From Carettochelys insculpta (lineage: Eukaryota > Chordata > Testudines > Carettochelyidae): a stretch of DNA of 64,000 nt. Where the stretch lies: positions 5,946,010 to 6,010,009 of the forward strand of contig NC_134144.1 in assembly GCF_033958435.1 (NCBI RefSeq). The letters run 5' to 3'. Below, piece after piece: positions 44,247 through 56,183 of this stretch (its first letter is position 1; each line of letters starts with the position of its first letter). Under the pieces are notes generated by a model that worked only from the letters and a program-made list of their open reading frames with translations, was not told the origin of the DNA and made no database searches. A program made the translations under genes and the position numbers.

Positions 44247-46241
44247 CGTGCCACTGTTACATCCCAGCATGCCTTGCACTGACACTCCATCCTACTATGC
44301 CTTTAGATGGACTGGAGAAAGGGATGGAAAGAGAAATAAAAATGGCTAGAAAATCATTTTATTCCATTACCTGTCAGACACTGAATTCGTGCCTCTTCCG
44401 AAACAGCTAATCTCATTAGCACCCAGTGGGTGGAGGCTATTAGATCCAACTCCCTCCACTATGTGAAGGGAAAGCTGCAAGAACGCCATTGAATTCAATG
44501 GAATTCCTCCAAATTAAATGAAAGCACAATGCCAATGAAATGTTTCACATCCTGGTGATGTCCCTCATTCGTTTGGATGAGACACAGAGAACACCATGAG
44601 CTCTGCTCTTGGCAGGTAAAAAGCTTTTCTGTTCACCTCTAAGGGGTTCCATATGTCTTGAATCAAATCATTTATGTCCAGAAATTCATTTCCACCCTGA
44701 AATGGACTAATTAAAGCTTCCCTTGCTCTGTCTGCATGTTTGCAGCCTGTAATCCCCATCAACTCTCATTACTAGTGGCTCTGGCAAATTAGATAACATC
44801 AGCACATCCTGAGTTGGGGAAACTGTGTGTGGAGGTAGAAATCCTATGTCTAATTATCTTTACACATTTGGCTCTGCTTTGATTTCTATCTGCAGTATCA
44901 GGAAGCTAAATTCCTTTTACTGGCTTTTCTTATTCAAGGCTATTTAATAACTACAAAAACAATACAGAAGAGAGCTGAACTACTTATCCAGGGATCAATA
45001 AGAAAATTACTGTTTTGTTCATCCTAAACTTAATCAATAGTCCAGCTAGCTCGTGTGCTACAGGGACACGGTCATCTCACGCATCTTTGAGAATGTCTCT
45101 CTCCCCAAAAGTTATATTGGTTTCTGTGCTGCGGATACGCTAGTGCTGCAACCTATTCCACTGCATATGTTTGAGACGGAAGCGCATTAGCAGATGTAGA
45201 AGATGCCCCGAAATGACTTTGCGCTGAGCAAATGAGAGATGACAAGTATAACTTTTGCCTGTGTGTTGTTAGTGTTACCTGAAAATGACACTGCAGTAAA
45301 ATATGATGTGATTTGACACTGGAAGTAGCTTTCAGAATGAGAGAACGTCATACAGTTATCAAGTGAAAAGAACTCTAACTTTTCAGAGAATGAACATTCT
45401 GCAGAAGAGAAAAGAATCGTTCATCTGTGTGACCCCCTCTTTGAATCTCTCTTCAGAACCATCCTTAAGCTTTCCCCTTATACTTATGAGCCTCTGATTA
45501 TGGCACCCACACATACCCTTCCCTGAACCACTGAGGTCAAGCTTGCTGATCCACTTCTATAAACAGCCTCATGCTTTCTTCCACGTCCTCCCTTATACAT
45601 GGAACATCCTTCAGGAGCTGATCTGCAAAGCCACAGGCCAGCCTAGCCTAGGCTCTGATCGAAAGCACAGTGAAATCAACAGGGCTCTTTCCAATATCAA
45701 TGGACTTTGGCTCAGAGCCTTAAATTCTTCCTGAAGTTACACTTCTGCAGAGATGCTACAGAAAACTAGCTGAGTGATGTGTGATTTATTTCACAGATGA
45801 ACCGCTCTTCTATAGAGAGAGATGAGTCAAATGTTGTGAGGAAGGCATTGAAACTGAAGCTGGAAATGAGTGCAGGAAGTGGGATTCATATGGGGCATCT
45901 CCAGGTCCTTTTCTGACTTCTCTACCCAGCCCATCTGTTCTGATTTTCCTGCAGGCATCAGCTGCTCATCTTCTGACCCTACGGAAGTTCTCCTCCAGAT
46001 GCTGCTGCTTTATGCGCTTTTCTTTCTGTTGCAAATAACATCCATGGTGAGTGAGAGCTCTTTAGAGTGTACCGTGCATAACTTGCCTAGTTGTCACCAG
46101 CCCCAGGGCTGGGATTTAAAGGTGTGTCACTCCTGGACCATGGCAGCTTGGTAAACAGGTTGTAAATTTGCAAGTGGTGAAATTCAGAGTGGTTAACAAA
46201 TGAGGTACTGAAAGACAGCACCATACATTTTCTTCAGTACC
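44247..46241. other. Intron, no gene recognised
   Basis: Mostly single-copy looking. 44340-44530 and 44870-45020 are repeat-free and AT-rich. A dispersed 'tcaacagggctctttccaat' motif is at about 45678-45697. Confidence 0.35.
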
Positions 46242-46440
46242 AGGAGGGACAGCTCAGTGGTTTGCGCATTGGCCTGCTAAATGCAGGGTTGTGAGCTTCA
46301 TCCTTGAGGAGGTCATCTTAGGGCCTGGGGCAAGTAGGTTTAAAAAAAAATCTATCAGGGATTGTGCTTGGTCCTGCTAAGAAGTCAGGGGACTGGATTT
46401 GACTCAATGAGCTCTGGAGGTCTCTTCCAGCATCTCCAAA
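46242..46440 (+). mobile_element. Cry-type tRNA-derived SINE, copy 2
   Basis: The tRNA-like head GGGACAGCTCAGTGG..GCATTGGCCTGCTAA is followed by a B-box-like GGGTTGTGAGCTTCATCC. The body has GAGGAGGTCATCTTAGGG and CTGGGGCAAG. The tail (GGACTGGATTTGACTC..GAGGTCTCTTCCAG) resembles CR1. Full-length layout of the turtle Pol III SINE; non-coding. Confidence 0.8.
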
Positions 46441-46526
46441 AGACATAGAAAAACACACGGAGTCATGAGGCTTCCTTTTAGACAGTGCACATAGCCAAAC
46501 AAGCATCTTTTAGAACTGATACCTTA

Positions 46527-46824
46527 GGCTATGGCTGTGCGAGCCCAAAAGACCGACCCAGTGAGGGCTGATCTTCTGGAGTTTGATTTCACATGTTTGG
46601 TAGGGATGCGTGAAATCAACCTATTACAGATCACCAGCGACCTCTGCACTACTTGTGAGATGCAAGCAGTAAGGGAAGTCGATGGGAGAAACTCTCCTAT
46701 CAATCTTCTTCAGTGAGGATGGCCAGATAAGTCAAATGCAGATACATCAATTCCAGCTACACAACTGCCATAGCTAGAATTGTGTATCTGCAACCGACTC
46801 ACTTTCCCTAGTATAGAAAGAGCC
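46527..46824 (-). mobile_element. Family H MITE, copy 7
   Basis: TTA flanks both sides (46524-46526 and 46825-46827). The left end GGCTATGGCTGTGCG and the right end TAGTATAGAAAGAGCC are worn inverted termini. Interior blocks GTAAGGGAAGTCGATGGG and CATAGCTAGAATTG lie in minus orientation. Confidence 0.75.
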
Positions 46825-46971
46825 TTACAAAAAGCTCTGAGGTGATCAATACATTCTGATTAGTAAAGGATTGTGTGTGGAACAAGATTTTGGACACTGT
46901 CCTTCTGAACAAGAACAATGTCTTATAAGAGCCCTCAAGGAACCAGTTATAGCAAGAGTTTTCAAGAGCCT

Positions 46972-46999
46972 ACGCGTGTGCGCGCGCGCGTGCACGCAC
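46972..46999. repeat. Alternating GC/GT tract (Z-DNA prone)
   Basis: ACGCGTGTGCGCGCGCGCGT and the following GCACGCA form an almost perfect run of alternating purine and pyrimidine. Such tracts can adopt Z-DNA. Confidence 0.8.
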
Positions 47000-47319
47000 T
47001 CATTAACAATACAGCTGAAAGAAGGAACATGATTCATGTCCATACATATTACACATTTCTATTTTTCAAGAGAAATTCTGAACAATATCAGGGTCAAGTT
47101 CACTACTCCTTTTGCTGGGTCTCCCGTTAGCAGCCAGGAACACTCAGCTGGGACCACAGTTAGTGATGTCAGTACAGATTTTCATGCTGTTTCATGTTTC
47201 TGTGCAACCCAGGGGATCGGGTGAAGTAATGCGGGACTTTCATTTTCTAGGACACGGATTCCCCCTCTAGCCAAGGTGGTCTTGCACAAATGTGGCCATC
47301 AACTGTTGTTCAGTGGCCT
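47000..47319. other. Intron, no feature seen
   Basis: No recognised gene or repeat. Confidence 0.3.
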
Positions 47320-48370
47320 TTAAGAAATGCATTGGTGGCTGCAAGTCTTTCTTGTGGAGAGGGTTTTAGCTCCCCTATCAATAGTCTCAGCAAAGACACC
47401 TGTAATGGGATTCTCACCTCTCATGAGTGTTCCCTGGCCAAGTGTGTGGCTGTATTCTTGTCCTCAATATTTGTGGTGGGTCTTTGGTGACTCAGCTCTC
47501 CAGCCAACTCACGCACACTCTGTTTGTGTGATAAAAGCAAAGCAAACCTGCTCCAGGGTAGATGAACCACAAAGGGCCTATTTCAGGGCTCTCTGTAAGG
47601 TCTTTTGGTTTGCAGCCCTATCCTACGGCTCACCCTTCAATCAGTCCAGCAAGGCCTATCAAAGTACCCTGGCCCAACTCTCTCTCTCTCTCTCCATCCC
47701 TTCTGGACTCCCTCACATTACCCCTGCTCTTTGAGCAGTCCCATTCATGGTGTGGAGCAACATCCCCCATAGCTTCCTCCCTGGAGACTCTTCACATTTC
47801 TGGGCCTTTTTAACTACAGCTCTTCAGCTGGGACAATAAGAGAGTTGGATTACCTTTCTGGGGTGCATCCAAGCCCAGCCACCATTCCACTGGTTGTTTG
47901 GGGAGGGGGAAGGACATAGGCCTGCCCTCTATTCCAGGTCCCAGCCCAGGGACCTATAGATAGCAGCCATTACCCTTAAATAAATTGTGTTGCTGCTAAA
48001 AACAATTCCCAGTTACTCCAGCACATTCTTCACCCTTACCTCAGGGCTTTGTCCTGGTGGAATCCCAGAACTCAGCTCAGAGCATCATCAACTCCCCTCC
48101 AGCCCTAGCAAGGAACTAAACTCTCTATGGCCTTGCAGATTTTATACTAGCTTGCTGGGCCTTACTTGGCTGCTTCCCACACAGCCCTTCTACGCAGCCT
48201 GGAAGACCCCTCTAATACCCTTTTTCTGGGGCAGGGTGTGGTGAGGCCAAAAGACCTCCAGTATGGGGACCCTGAGCCTAGTCCAGTAGTCCAGCCCATC
48301 AAAAGGACTCCTCCTCCAACCCCCCCACCCCCAATCAAAGCACAGTTCAGCTTTTGTCTTCTTCCATGAG
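47320..48370. repeat. C-rich repeat-like block, family unknown
   Basis: About 1 kb of C/T-rich sequence with a (CT)n run at about 47678-47694. Phrases such as CTTTTTAACTACAGCTCTTC and AAATAAATTGTGTTGCTGC suggest an old LTR or composite repeat. Open frames up to 135 codons on the plus strand are composition-driven and lack features. It could not be named. Confidence 0.35.
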
Positions 48371-50980
48371 GTGGATCCCTCCCAGCATTATGATGGAGTT
48401 AGAAGATGTTATGTTCTTGGCTTGCCAAATGGGGGCATCTACAGTCAATAAAGTTCACTTTTTAGAAATGGAAATTAAAAATGGGGATAGAGAATACATA
48501 CAAGCATTTCATGTGCAATGAAAAGATAAGGATAAAGCTGGCAGCTACTACAAACCAACCAAAAAGGCAACAAAGAGAAAGGAAAGATGATTCAACAAGA
48601 AAAAAATAATGATCTTGCCCCAAGATGATGACAATGATTCTCTTCATTTGGGAAGAGGGGAATGTGGAAAACCGATTAGATTCAAGTCGCTATATCCCAA
48701 CCCAACTCTCCAGGTATTTTCTAGATCCAGCTGGGATGCAGCCAAAGATGGTGGCCAAACTATCAAAATAATTGAGCTCACAAGACTGTACAGTTTTGTC
48801 CAAACCTCACCAAAAGGATATGCAAGAGTTCAGCACTGCTGAAGTTGAAACCAAACTCTTGCTGTAGTCTAGATGTGGACTATAGAGGGAATCTAATCTA
48901 GATGTCATCCTCACCTTTTTGGTTACTTAGTAGTGGCCTGAGCTGTCTGTCTATTCCCCCAACCTATGCTCAAAGCTTGTCTTTACTGTGTAGGAGTGTT
49001 CCTCAGTTGTCTATCACTGTGTATTAAAAATGCTTTCTAATGCATGAAGCAAACATCATCTGTAAAATAGATATTACGTAACGGCTGCCCTTAAAAGTTT
49101 CTCAGTTGCCTTAGGGCAGAAGCTTTCAGCCTCTTTCTGTATTTGTCTATCAATCTTAGGTACTTCTAAGCCAACATGGTTAAAGTGGTAGACAGGCAGT
49201 TACTTATCTAAGACAACTGGAAAAGCTGTCTTTTATTCAGGGATCCACTTTAAGGTGACAAATGAATGACATTTCTTAACTTGTTTGTTCTGTCCTTCAG
49301 AGAGAATGTTCTCTATCTTTTGCCTTAGTTGAAACGGTCACAGTTAACTGAGGGGCTCACAGCACATCTGGCTCCACCTGGTCTCTAGCCATGACCCATA
49401 TGATAGGGTGGAAACATGTGACTCCTCCAATCACAGCCCAGATCTGGCCCTGGAATCAACTGTGGTTACCTGAGTAGGCTTGAGCAGGGTTCAGTACCTG
49501 CAGTTTATTTCCCCACAGGCGAATGACTATGGTAAGCAGTCCTCTAAATGCCACAGGTGACTGTTTGAGCACAAAAGCACTTAAGAGAAAACAGATCTGA
49601 AAGAAACAAGAAACCTGTCCCCAGGCAGGCCTGCCCCTCCCTAAGGCTTCCGTTCCCCAGGACATGGAGAAACACTCTCTTTTTCAGATGCCTCTCCTCT
49701 TTGTCAACCTGTCCTCCAGTAATGCCTGACAATTCACCCCCAACCCCCTGCTTTCTTGAGAAAGGCTTTTTAAATGTTTGTCATTATTTTGATCTCTGGG
49801 CTGCCACCCTGGCAAAACACACCTCACATCTTCATTAGACACAAAATACGGGATTCTCAAGGGCAAGAGTTTTTCCCATTGTCCTGTAATAGCCCTCTGC
49901 TGCCCCACATCTTGCTAAATTAGATTCATTGTGTTGGTTTTTCCCACAACCCCCTATTGAACTAGACCAAGGCATTTGTGGGAGCTGGGCAAGTCTTTAC
50001 AACCCTACGTACAATAACTTCCCCTCATCGATTCATTGGTCAGGTGGCAGACAGTGTTCAGAAAAGTATTACATCTCAGTAGTCTTTGACTATTACATAG
50101 AAGTTCACTGTCCACCACAAATACTTAGTAGAAAATAATTGTAAGGCAATGCTAACTTTATAAACATTACTTCACAAGTATTTTTAAAGGGTCTGGTAGG
50201 TAGGTGGCATATCAGGTTGTTTTTTATCTAATTCAAGTCACGGCTCTCATATACTAAGACCATTTACAGCTTGTTACAGTTCTATTGAAGATAACTTGAG
50301 TCTTTCCACTCATGCCAGTGGATATCAGGTCTGACCCACAATGCATCTCATAGCAAAATACATACGGGCAAGTTTACGGAAATGGATGGATAACGGAGGA
50401 ATCTGGCTGATGAAAATTCCATGTGGTTTGGGACAAACAGAGAAATGAACACGGTGGAGCCTATTTTGAAGATTTACAATTCCCCCTGAAGCCAAGAGGA
50501 CAGTCACACCTGTCGCAACTGCCAAGTAAATTCCACTATTTTGGGGATAGCAACCTTTGTCAGAACAAATTATCAACCCTGCCCTTCTTTATCCACAAAG
50601 TGAAACACATGTATCCTTTAAGTCAAGATTGGCAAAATAAACATATTCTCGAGAATGTATCTGAATGCTGAGTTGCTAAATGTTTCCTTGAAAGCCTCAG
50701 TTGAAAAAATGGAAAATGCATTTTGCAAGGGATTTTCTGGTGTGTGCGTGTGCGTGTGCGTCTCTTCCTCTGAAGCATCAGAGATGGCCGTGGTTGGAGA
50801 CAGGGCACTGTGTGGCCTGGGTCAGGGCTCTGAGAGGACACAGAGCATTCCTTCTGTTATGTGGTTACTAGGGGTGCTGGAACCGTATTTACAGTGGAGC
50901 TAACAGCCATTGAACTTGTAAACCCCATCTAGAGTAGAAACACCTTTAAGTCAGTCAGGGAGGCATTTCCCCTCATTCTG
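48371..50980. other. Intron, no gene recognised
   Basis: Single-copy looking, with a (TGTGCG)n run at about 50740-50761. No recognised repeat of size. Confidence 0.35.
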
Positions 50981-50984
50981 GTAC

Positions 50985-51326
50985 CCATGGGTTTGGCTGG
51001 CTGGTTCTTGCCTCCTTGTTCAGGGTCCAAATGATCACCATATAGGGCATTAGGAAAAAGTTTTCCTCCAGGAAATATCAGCAGTCACCTTAGGATGTTA
51101 TTGCCTTCCTCTTCAGCATTGGAGATGGCTCTCTTGCAGGGGTCTCAGGCTGCCTCCTGTTCTCTGTCTTTGGCATGCAATAATTTAGTTGGCTATGGGC
51201 TACCATACCTTGGTCTCATTTCTGTTGTTGGGTTTAGAGCATGGGCATTGCTGGCCTGTGATGTACAGGAGATCAGGTTACATCACCTGGTAGTCTCTAC
51301 TGGCCATGCAATCTAAGACTCTATGA
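50985..51326 (+). mobile_element. LINE 3' end, CR1/L3-like
   Basis: GGCTGGTTCTTGCCTCC, AAAAGTTTTCCTCCAGG, TTATTGCCTTCCTCTTCAGC and CCTGTGATGTACAGGAGATC occur in the order of a well-known amniote LINE tail, ending TAAGACTCTATGAAA. It is an untranslated 3' part, distinct from the ATTCTATG-ended CR1 copies. Confidence 0.6.
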
Positions 51327-51633
51327 AATTCCTCTAACGTAGTTTTTTACTGGAGGTGCATCACTTTCAAATGCCCTGGGTAGCTTGGAACAAACTCTGA
51401 TTTCACAATGGACTCAAGCAATATATTCTGGACCTAATTCTCAATGGTACAAGAGTTCAGGGACATTTGGTTTCGTGGCTTAGGTCTGGACTCATTTTGA
51501 CTTGGTTTCAAAAGCCCTGCTCTTAATCAGGGATGCTGACATGGAGAAGCTGACATGTCACCAAAGCTTTCATGGCCACTAATAATTTCAGGCTGCTGCT
51601 CTCTTATTATCTGCAAGCCACAGGTACCAGTTC
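51327..51633. other. Intron, no feature seen
   Basis: No recognised gene or repeat. Confidence 0.3.
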
Positions 51634-51647
51634 TTGTGCAGATAAGT

Positions 51648-51796
51648 ATCAGAGAGGTAGCCGTGTTAGGGTGTATTTTCAAAAACAACAAGAAGTCCTG
51701 TGGCGCCTTATAGACTAACAGATATTTTGGAGCATAAGCTTTTGTGGGCAAAGACCCATGGGTCTTTAAGTCTATAAGGTGTCACATGTCTTCTTG
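51648..51796 (-). mobile_element. Hairpin SINE-like element, copy 2, 14-bp target duplication
   Basis: A head (ATCAGAGAGGTAGCCGTGTT) is followed by an arm (ACAAGAAGTCCTGTGGCGCC, TTATAGACTAACAG), a loop, and a shorter inverted arm (AAGTCTATAAGGTGTCACAT, GTCTTCTTG). Flanks TTGTGCAGATAAGT (51634-51647) and TTGTACAGATAAGT (51797-51810) match at 13 of 14. A long duplication of this size suits LINE-driven insertion. It encodes nothing. Confidence 0.75.
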
Positions 51797-51810
51797 TTGT
51801 ACAGATAAGT

Positions 51811-52618
51811 GCAGTCAACCCCCAGTGCAGAATCTACTGCTGGAATGCATTATGCAGAGGTAGCAACAGGAAGTGCAGAAAAAGATCTTGTCGAGTCGGG
51901 CAAATGGTGCACTTATACCTGGAGCGCAGATGTAAATTTTAATGATGCTGAGGACAATGGCAGTTCTGATGGAGATGATTTTTGTAGCCGTGGTTTCAGG
52001 TGGGGAATTTACAAGGAGGAAAAGCAGTGGAAAAAAGTTTAAAAGGCGCTGATGACTAAGATCGGAGCCACAACAGATGCCCCATTATGGCTAAGATAGT
52101 AGGTTACAAATAGGATGAGATGAATATAAAGAGACCATTGACACAGGATGGCATTCATCATAGACTACTGCAGGAGTTGAAATTGGAATAATTTTCATTG
52201 CTATTTAAATTGCCTCTGATCTCCAGCAGAATAGCCTGGGATTGCAAGAAAGCTGAAGTAGCATCTTCTCCTAAACTATCGAGGACAGACCAGATAGCTT
52301 GACAAACACCCTAGGCAAGATAAAGGAATCAATAAGAAAGGATGGAACAGATTTATCGTTAGAGACGACTGAATATTGAAAGATTCTAAGCAGCAACTTC
52401 TTACGTAATTAGCCCTATTGACTTCAAAGGCTAGAAGATACTACTCAGTGTGAATAAGGTTTCAGAATTATCCCCCTGATTGCAAGCAACCATTTGAATT
52501 CTGATTAATTTTACTTTGTTCATACCGTTTTTATTGGTTATTCACAAATATTTGCATAGACTGAGTTTTTAATTTTCTTGTTTACCTTAGTGTTCATAGA
52601 ATGGCTGTTCAAAGCAAA
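51811..52618. other. Intron, single-copy looking
   Basis: No gene. AT-rich 52440-52610, including ATTTGCATAGAC (an octamer-like word at about 52550). Confidence 0.35.
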
Positions 52619-52620
52619 TA

Positions 52621-53193
52621 CAGGTTGAACCTTCTTAGTCCAGCACCTTCGGGACTGGACCGGTGCCAAATCAGAGAACTTGCCGAACCATGGGAGGTCA
52701 ATATTGTCTAGCACCATTACTAACGCTTCCTCTGCTTAGTAGACATTTAGGGGTAAATTACAGGTAAAGAACAGCATAGAAAACTAAGAGCCAGGACAGT
52801 GCCTGGAAACAAGCCTTATGGGACCACAGGAAACGTGGCCACTCCCATGATAAGTGTCCAGCTAAGTAAAATGATGCCGGACTACAGATGCTGCTGGATG
52901 AAAGAGTGCCAGAGTAGAGGGCTGCATCTACACTGGCAAATCCTTTTGGGAAATCCAGCCCTTTTTCGAAAGAACATGCAGAGCACATACACACAAAATG
53001 TGCTCTTTCAATCTGAAACCAAAATAATGTGGGGGCTGTGTGGACACTCTTTATCAACAGAGCAGATCGATCTTTGGATCCACTTTTTGTGTGTGGACCT
53101 GCTCTTTCGAAAGAAGTTTTTTCAAAAGATCTTCTGCAAAAACTTTTTTCAAAAGATTGCTGTAGGGTAGATGTAGCCGAGAAGTTTAACCTG
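52621..53193 (+). mobile_element. Family A element, copy 3, split by a MITE
   Basis: It begins CAGGTTGAACCTTCTTAGTC after TA (52619-52620) and follows copy 2 (GGACCGGTGCCAAATCAGAG, GGGAGGTCAATATTGTCTAG). At 52919 it is interrupted by the MITE at 52920-53178. Its last bases (GAGAAGTTTAACCTG) resume at 53179 and end at 53193. The interruption point duplicates GAG. Confidence 0.75.
52920..53178. mobile_element. PIF/Harbinger-like MITE nested in family A
   Basis: The ends GGCTGCATCTACACTGGC and GGGTAGATGTAGCC are inverted. GAG flanks both sides (52917-52919 and 53179-53181). The interior has inverted TTTTTCGAAAGAAC / CTCTTTCGAAAGAAG words, partly self-complementary. A 160-codon minus-strand open frame crosses it and is a chance frame. 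Confidence 0.75.
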
Positions 53194-53240
53194 TGGGTGT
53201 GCGTGTGTGGGTGTGTGCATGCACGCGCGTGAGCATGCAT
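53192..53240. repeat. TG/CG-rich simple repeat
   Basis: TGGGTGTGCGTGTGTGGGTG then TGTGCATGCACGCGCGTGAG. Mostly alternating purine-pyrimidine, starting right at the family A end. Confidence 0.75.
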
Positions 53241-54914
53241 CAGTCACTACTCATTATTTGTCACCTTATTATTTTCTTTCTAAAAGTTTCAAACACCCAA
53301 TCAGAGCAGCTACAATATTCTGTGACTTATGGGGCCGCTCACACAACAGGAATCACCAGTGAACATTTCCACATAGGAATTACAGCCACAGAATAGAGGA
53401 CTGATGAGTCGTCAGTAGAAAGTAGCGCTAAATGGTTCGATAATTTATTTGTGATGAATAATTTAACTTGCTTTTCATTTAATTATATATAAGTCTAGAA
53501 GATTTACCTGGCGTGGTTCGGGTCCTTAACACAAGTAATATTTAGCTTTTTGGAAAACGCCCAGTCTTTGTTTAGATCATTGCTCTGGGGTGGAGCTACC
53601 CCAGGGAGAGGGGATAACCCCAGCCCTCTCTGTCTGCAGCTGCTTGGGGTCTGGTGAGAAGCACCTCTGCATGGCTGCTGCAGCTCCAGCGAGCACAGCC
53701 TAGGAAGGATGCATGTCCCCCAGCTGGGGCAGGGCCAGGTTCGATTACCTCTAGCGTTCCCCAGCCAGGATAAGGAATGCAGCAAACTGCTCCCTGCCAA
53801 GGGGAGAACAGCCAGTAATGGCCCTGTATGAATGTGGGGGGGACCCTCCCTAAAAGGTGCCTGAGGGATGGAGCTGTCCTTGATGGGGGATGGGCACCCC
53901 GAGCCAGCCCCATTCATCTGCCTGGTCAGTCTGTCTCTTTTCTGTATGGTTTTCCGAGATGGAATCCCATTCGAGGCACATCCCATTTTCCTGGCACAAC
54001 CAAACCCTGACCTGGCTTTATGTTATGATAAGAGAAACTGCATATCAAATGTGGTGGTCCTAGCTCTTACTTCTACTGACAAACCGACTCCCTGAAATAT
54101 CTAATACATAGACTAAGTATCAACCGACCTTCTGTACAGTTACTCCTCACAATATTCAGAAGCACTCAACCTGCATTGCAGACTGACCCAAACAACTGAC
54201 AGACTGCAAAAACAGATTGACCCTCCATAAGTCAAAGTCAACAGGGTGCTTAGCAGGTCTGAAAACCAGGCAACCTATGCAAGAGTTATCACAGTGATCA
54301 CTAAAATGCAAGAACCAGTCAGGAATTATTTATCTAACCAAAAGAACATAAATGAACACAGAGCTCCTTTCAAGCAAATAAGACACTCTCTCCAAATGAT
54401 GGCCCTGATGCTCAAATCTAACTGTATTCAGTGCAGCACCTGACTAGAAGGCAAAGATAACTTGATTCCATTTTCATTGCTTCTAGGTGCAGAACTTCTA
54501 AGTGAAAGTTGGGCTGCTCTAACTTATGTCTAGGTGCCTCTATTACCAGGCTCTGTTCTATCACGTAGGAAGGGCCATAGCACAGAACTATTTTGACCAT
54601 ATGCCCTGGAACAAAACACATTAAGGAGAGACATAAAGCTACCACAGCACCTCCTTGCCGCCTCAGGATTGCTCCTATGGCAGACATGCCTTCCCTTCCC
54701 TAACTATGCCTCCCATAAGCTCTATAGCAGACTGCATTTCTTTCACTGGGGATTCTCCATATGCTGCAAGAATTCCAGGCTAACAGGTAAAGCTGGGGCG
54801 CGGGTGTGTACTCAGCGGTTGTATCATGAGATAACCAGGCCCTATAATTGACCTGATAGACCGATTCGCTTTGCTGGGTTTGCTGTATTTTCTGTATTGG
54901 GCTAGCTGACATAC
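53241..54914. other. Intron; GC-rich repeat-like block at 53575-54030
   Basis: The 53575-54030 block (GGGTGGAGCTACCCCAGGG, AGCCAGCCCCATTCATCTGC, CTGACCTGGCTTTATGTTATG) is GC-rich against its AT-rich surroundings and may be a retroviral-type LTR or other repeat. A 160-codon minus-strand frame in it has no family features. No gene supported. Confidence 0.35.
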
Positions 54915-55060
54915 CATACACACACGACTTACGTTGGTACAAGTTATGTTGCTCAGGGGTCTGAATAAGCCACCCCCGAAGATATCCATTGCATTGACCT
55001 TAGCCCAGATGCAGACATTGCTGTCAGTTACCTCCACTGCTCACAGGGGCTGGAGTAATT
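54915..55060. repeat. Family B MITE-like fragment, second copy
   Basis: TTACGTTGGTACAAGTTATG, TTGCTCAGGGG and a partly inverted CACCCCCGAAG part match the core of 4640-4700. The ends are not resolved. Confidence 0.4.
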
Positions 55061-56183
55061 AAGTTGACAAACAGCTCCCTTCTATTGGCTTTGGGTGTCT
55101 GCCCCAGCAGTGCTACAGTGTAACAGCTGCAGGGGATGCTCTGCAGGGTACCCAGAGCTTAAGACTCTTGGAACTAGCTTTTGCTCTGAGTCATCGTTCT
55201 TCAATTAATTGAGACCAGGGAGCCAAGTTTCAGGAGCAGATCCAACCCTGGCCTTTGCCAAAGGACCTGCATAATCCAAGGCTGTCATTTCACTGGCGGG
55301 AGCAGGGGAGTTTCTTGGAACACCATGATGCTGTGCTTCCCTTGTATGAAGAAAACTTTATTCAGAAGTGTGTCTGTATCATTCTATTCCTGAGAGCACT
55401 TGCACTTAAGGGCCCTAGGAAACACAGAAGGAAAGGGACCTAGGGCAAAAGCAACAACCAGAAATTCAGGGCACAGGAGTAGATTGTTATACCAGTGTAA
55501 ATGCAGAGTAACTCCAAGGACATCCTGATTTACAGTGGTATAACTGAGATTAGAATTTGGCTCTCAACGTTAGTCACTGTCAAAAAGGGAAAAAAACAGA
55601 GAGCTTTAGGATAAATATATAGGAGATTTAATTATAAACCACAGAACATAATGAGCCCTCTGTACAGGGTATCTTTTAGGCCAAAATAATAGGGGTTAAA
55701 TCCTGCAAGATGCTCGCTGTGCTCAGCCCATTCCAAAGGAGCGGCAGGATCCAACCCTGTGTTGTAATAAGCACAGACACTTGAATTAGGGACTCCAAGG
55801 GTTAGGACTAGGAGCGGTCAGCTCTGACACTGGGTGACTGTGACTCTGTGCAAGTCACTTAACCTCTATGTATTTAGTTTCTCCTGTAACGCTGCCAAGA
55901 CATGCAGAGAGGTAGAGAGGATTTGTTAGTGTTTGGATGCTTTAGATAAAATGCCTGTGGATACATTTAGGAAACGGTAGAGAGGAAGGTGATAAGGCTC
56001 AATGTTATATTGGAATAACATTCTTATAGGGAAAGTCTCCTTGATTTTGACATAGATTGTTTTAGGAATAGGTAACTACTCCCTGTTGCTCACTCAACCC
56101 CCTTCTAAAAACTTACTCCTGCCAACTCATGTGTGAGAAACAAGGGGAGAAAGGGGAAAAAATGCAGCCACAGAAGAGGGCAT
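55061..56183. other. Intron with two old repeat pieces
   Basis: 55478-55568 has TTATACCAGTGTAAATGCAG and ATTTACAGTGGTATAACTG facing each other, a dispersed inverted motif. 55815-55885 (TGTGCAAGTCACTTAACC, 'tctatgtatttagtttctcc') is MIR-like. No gene. Confidence 0.45.

Noticed and set aside
46242..46330. tRNA gene
   Set aside because: The tRNA-like part is the head of a SINE with a CR1-like tail and does not fold with a proper acceptor stem.
52758..53240. 160-codon minus-strand open frame
   Set aside because: It spans the TG repeat, the nested MITE and family A, so it cannot be an old coding gene.
53504..53986. 160-codon minus-strand open frame
   Set aside because: GC-rich composition keeps several frames open. 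No domain, and an overlapping frame on the same strand is equally long.
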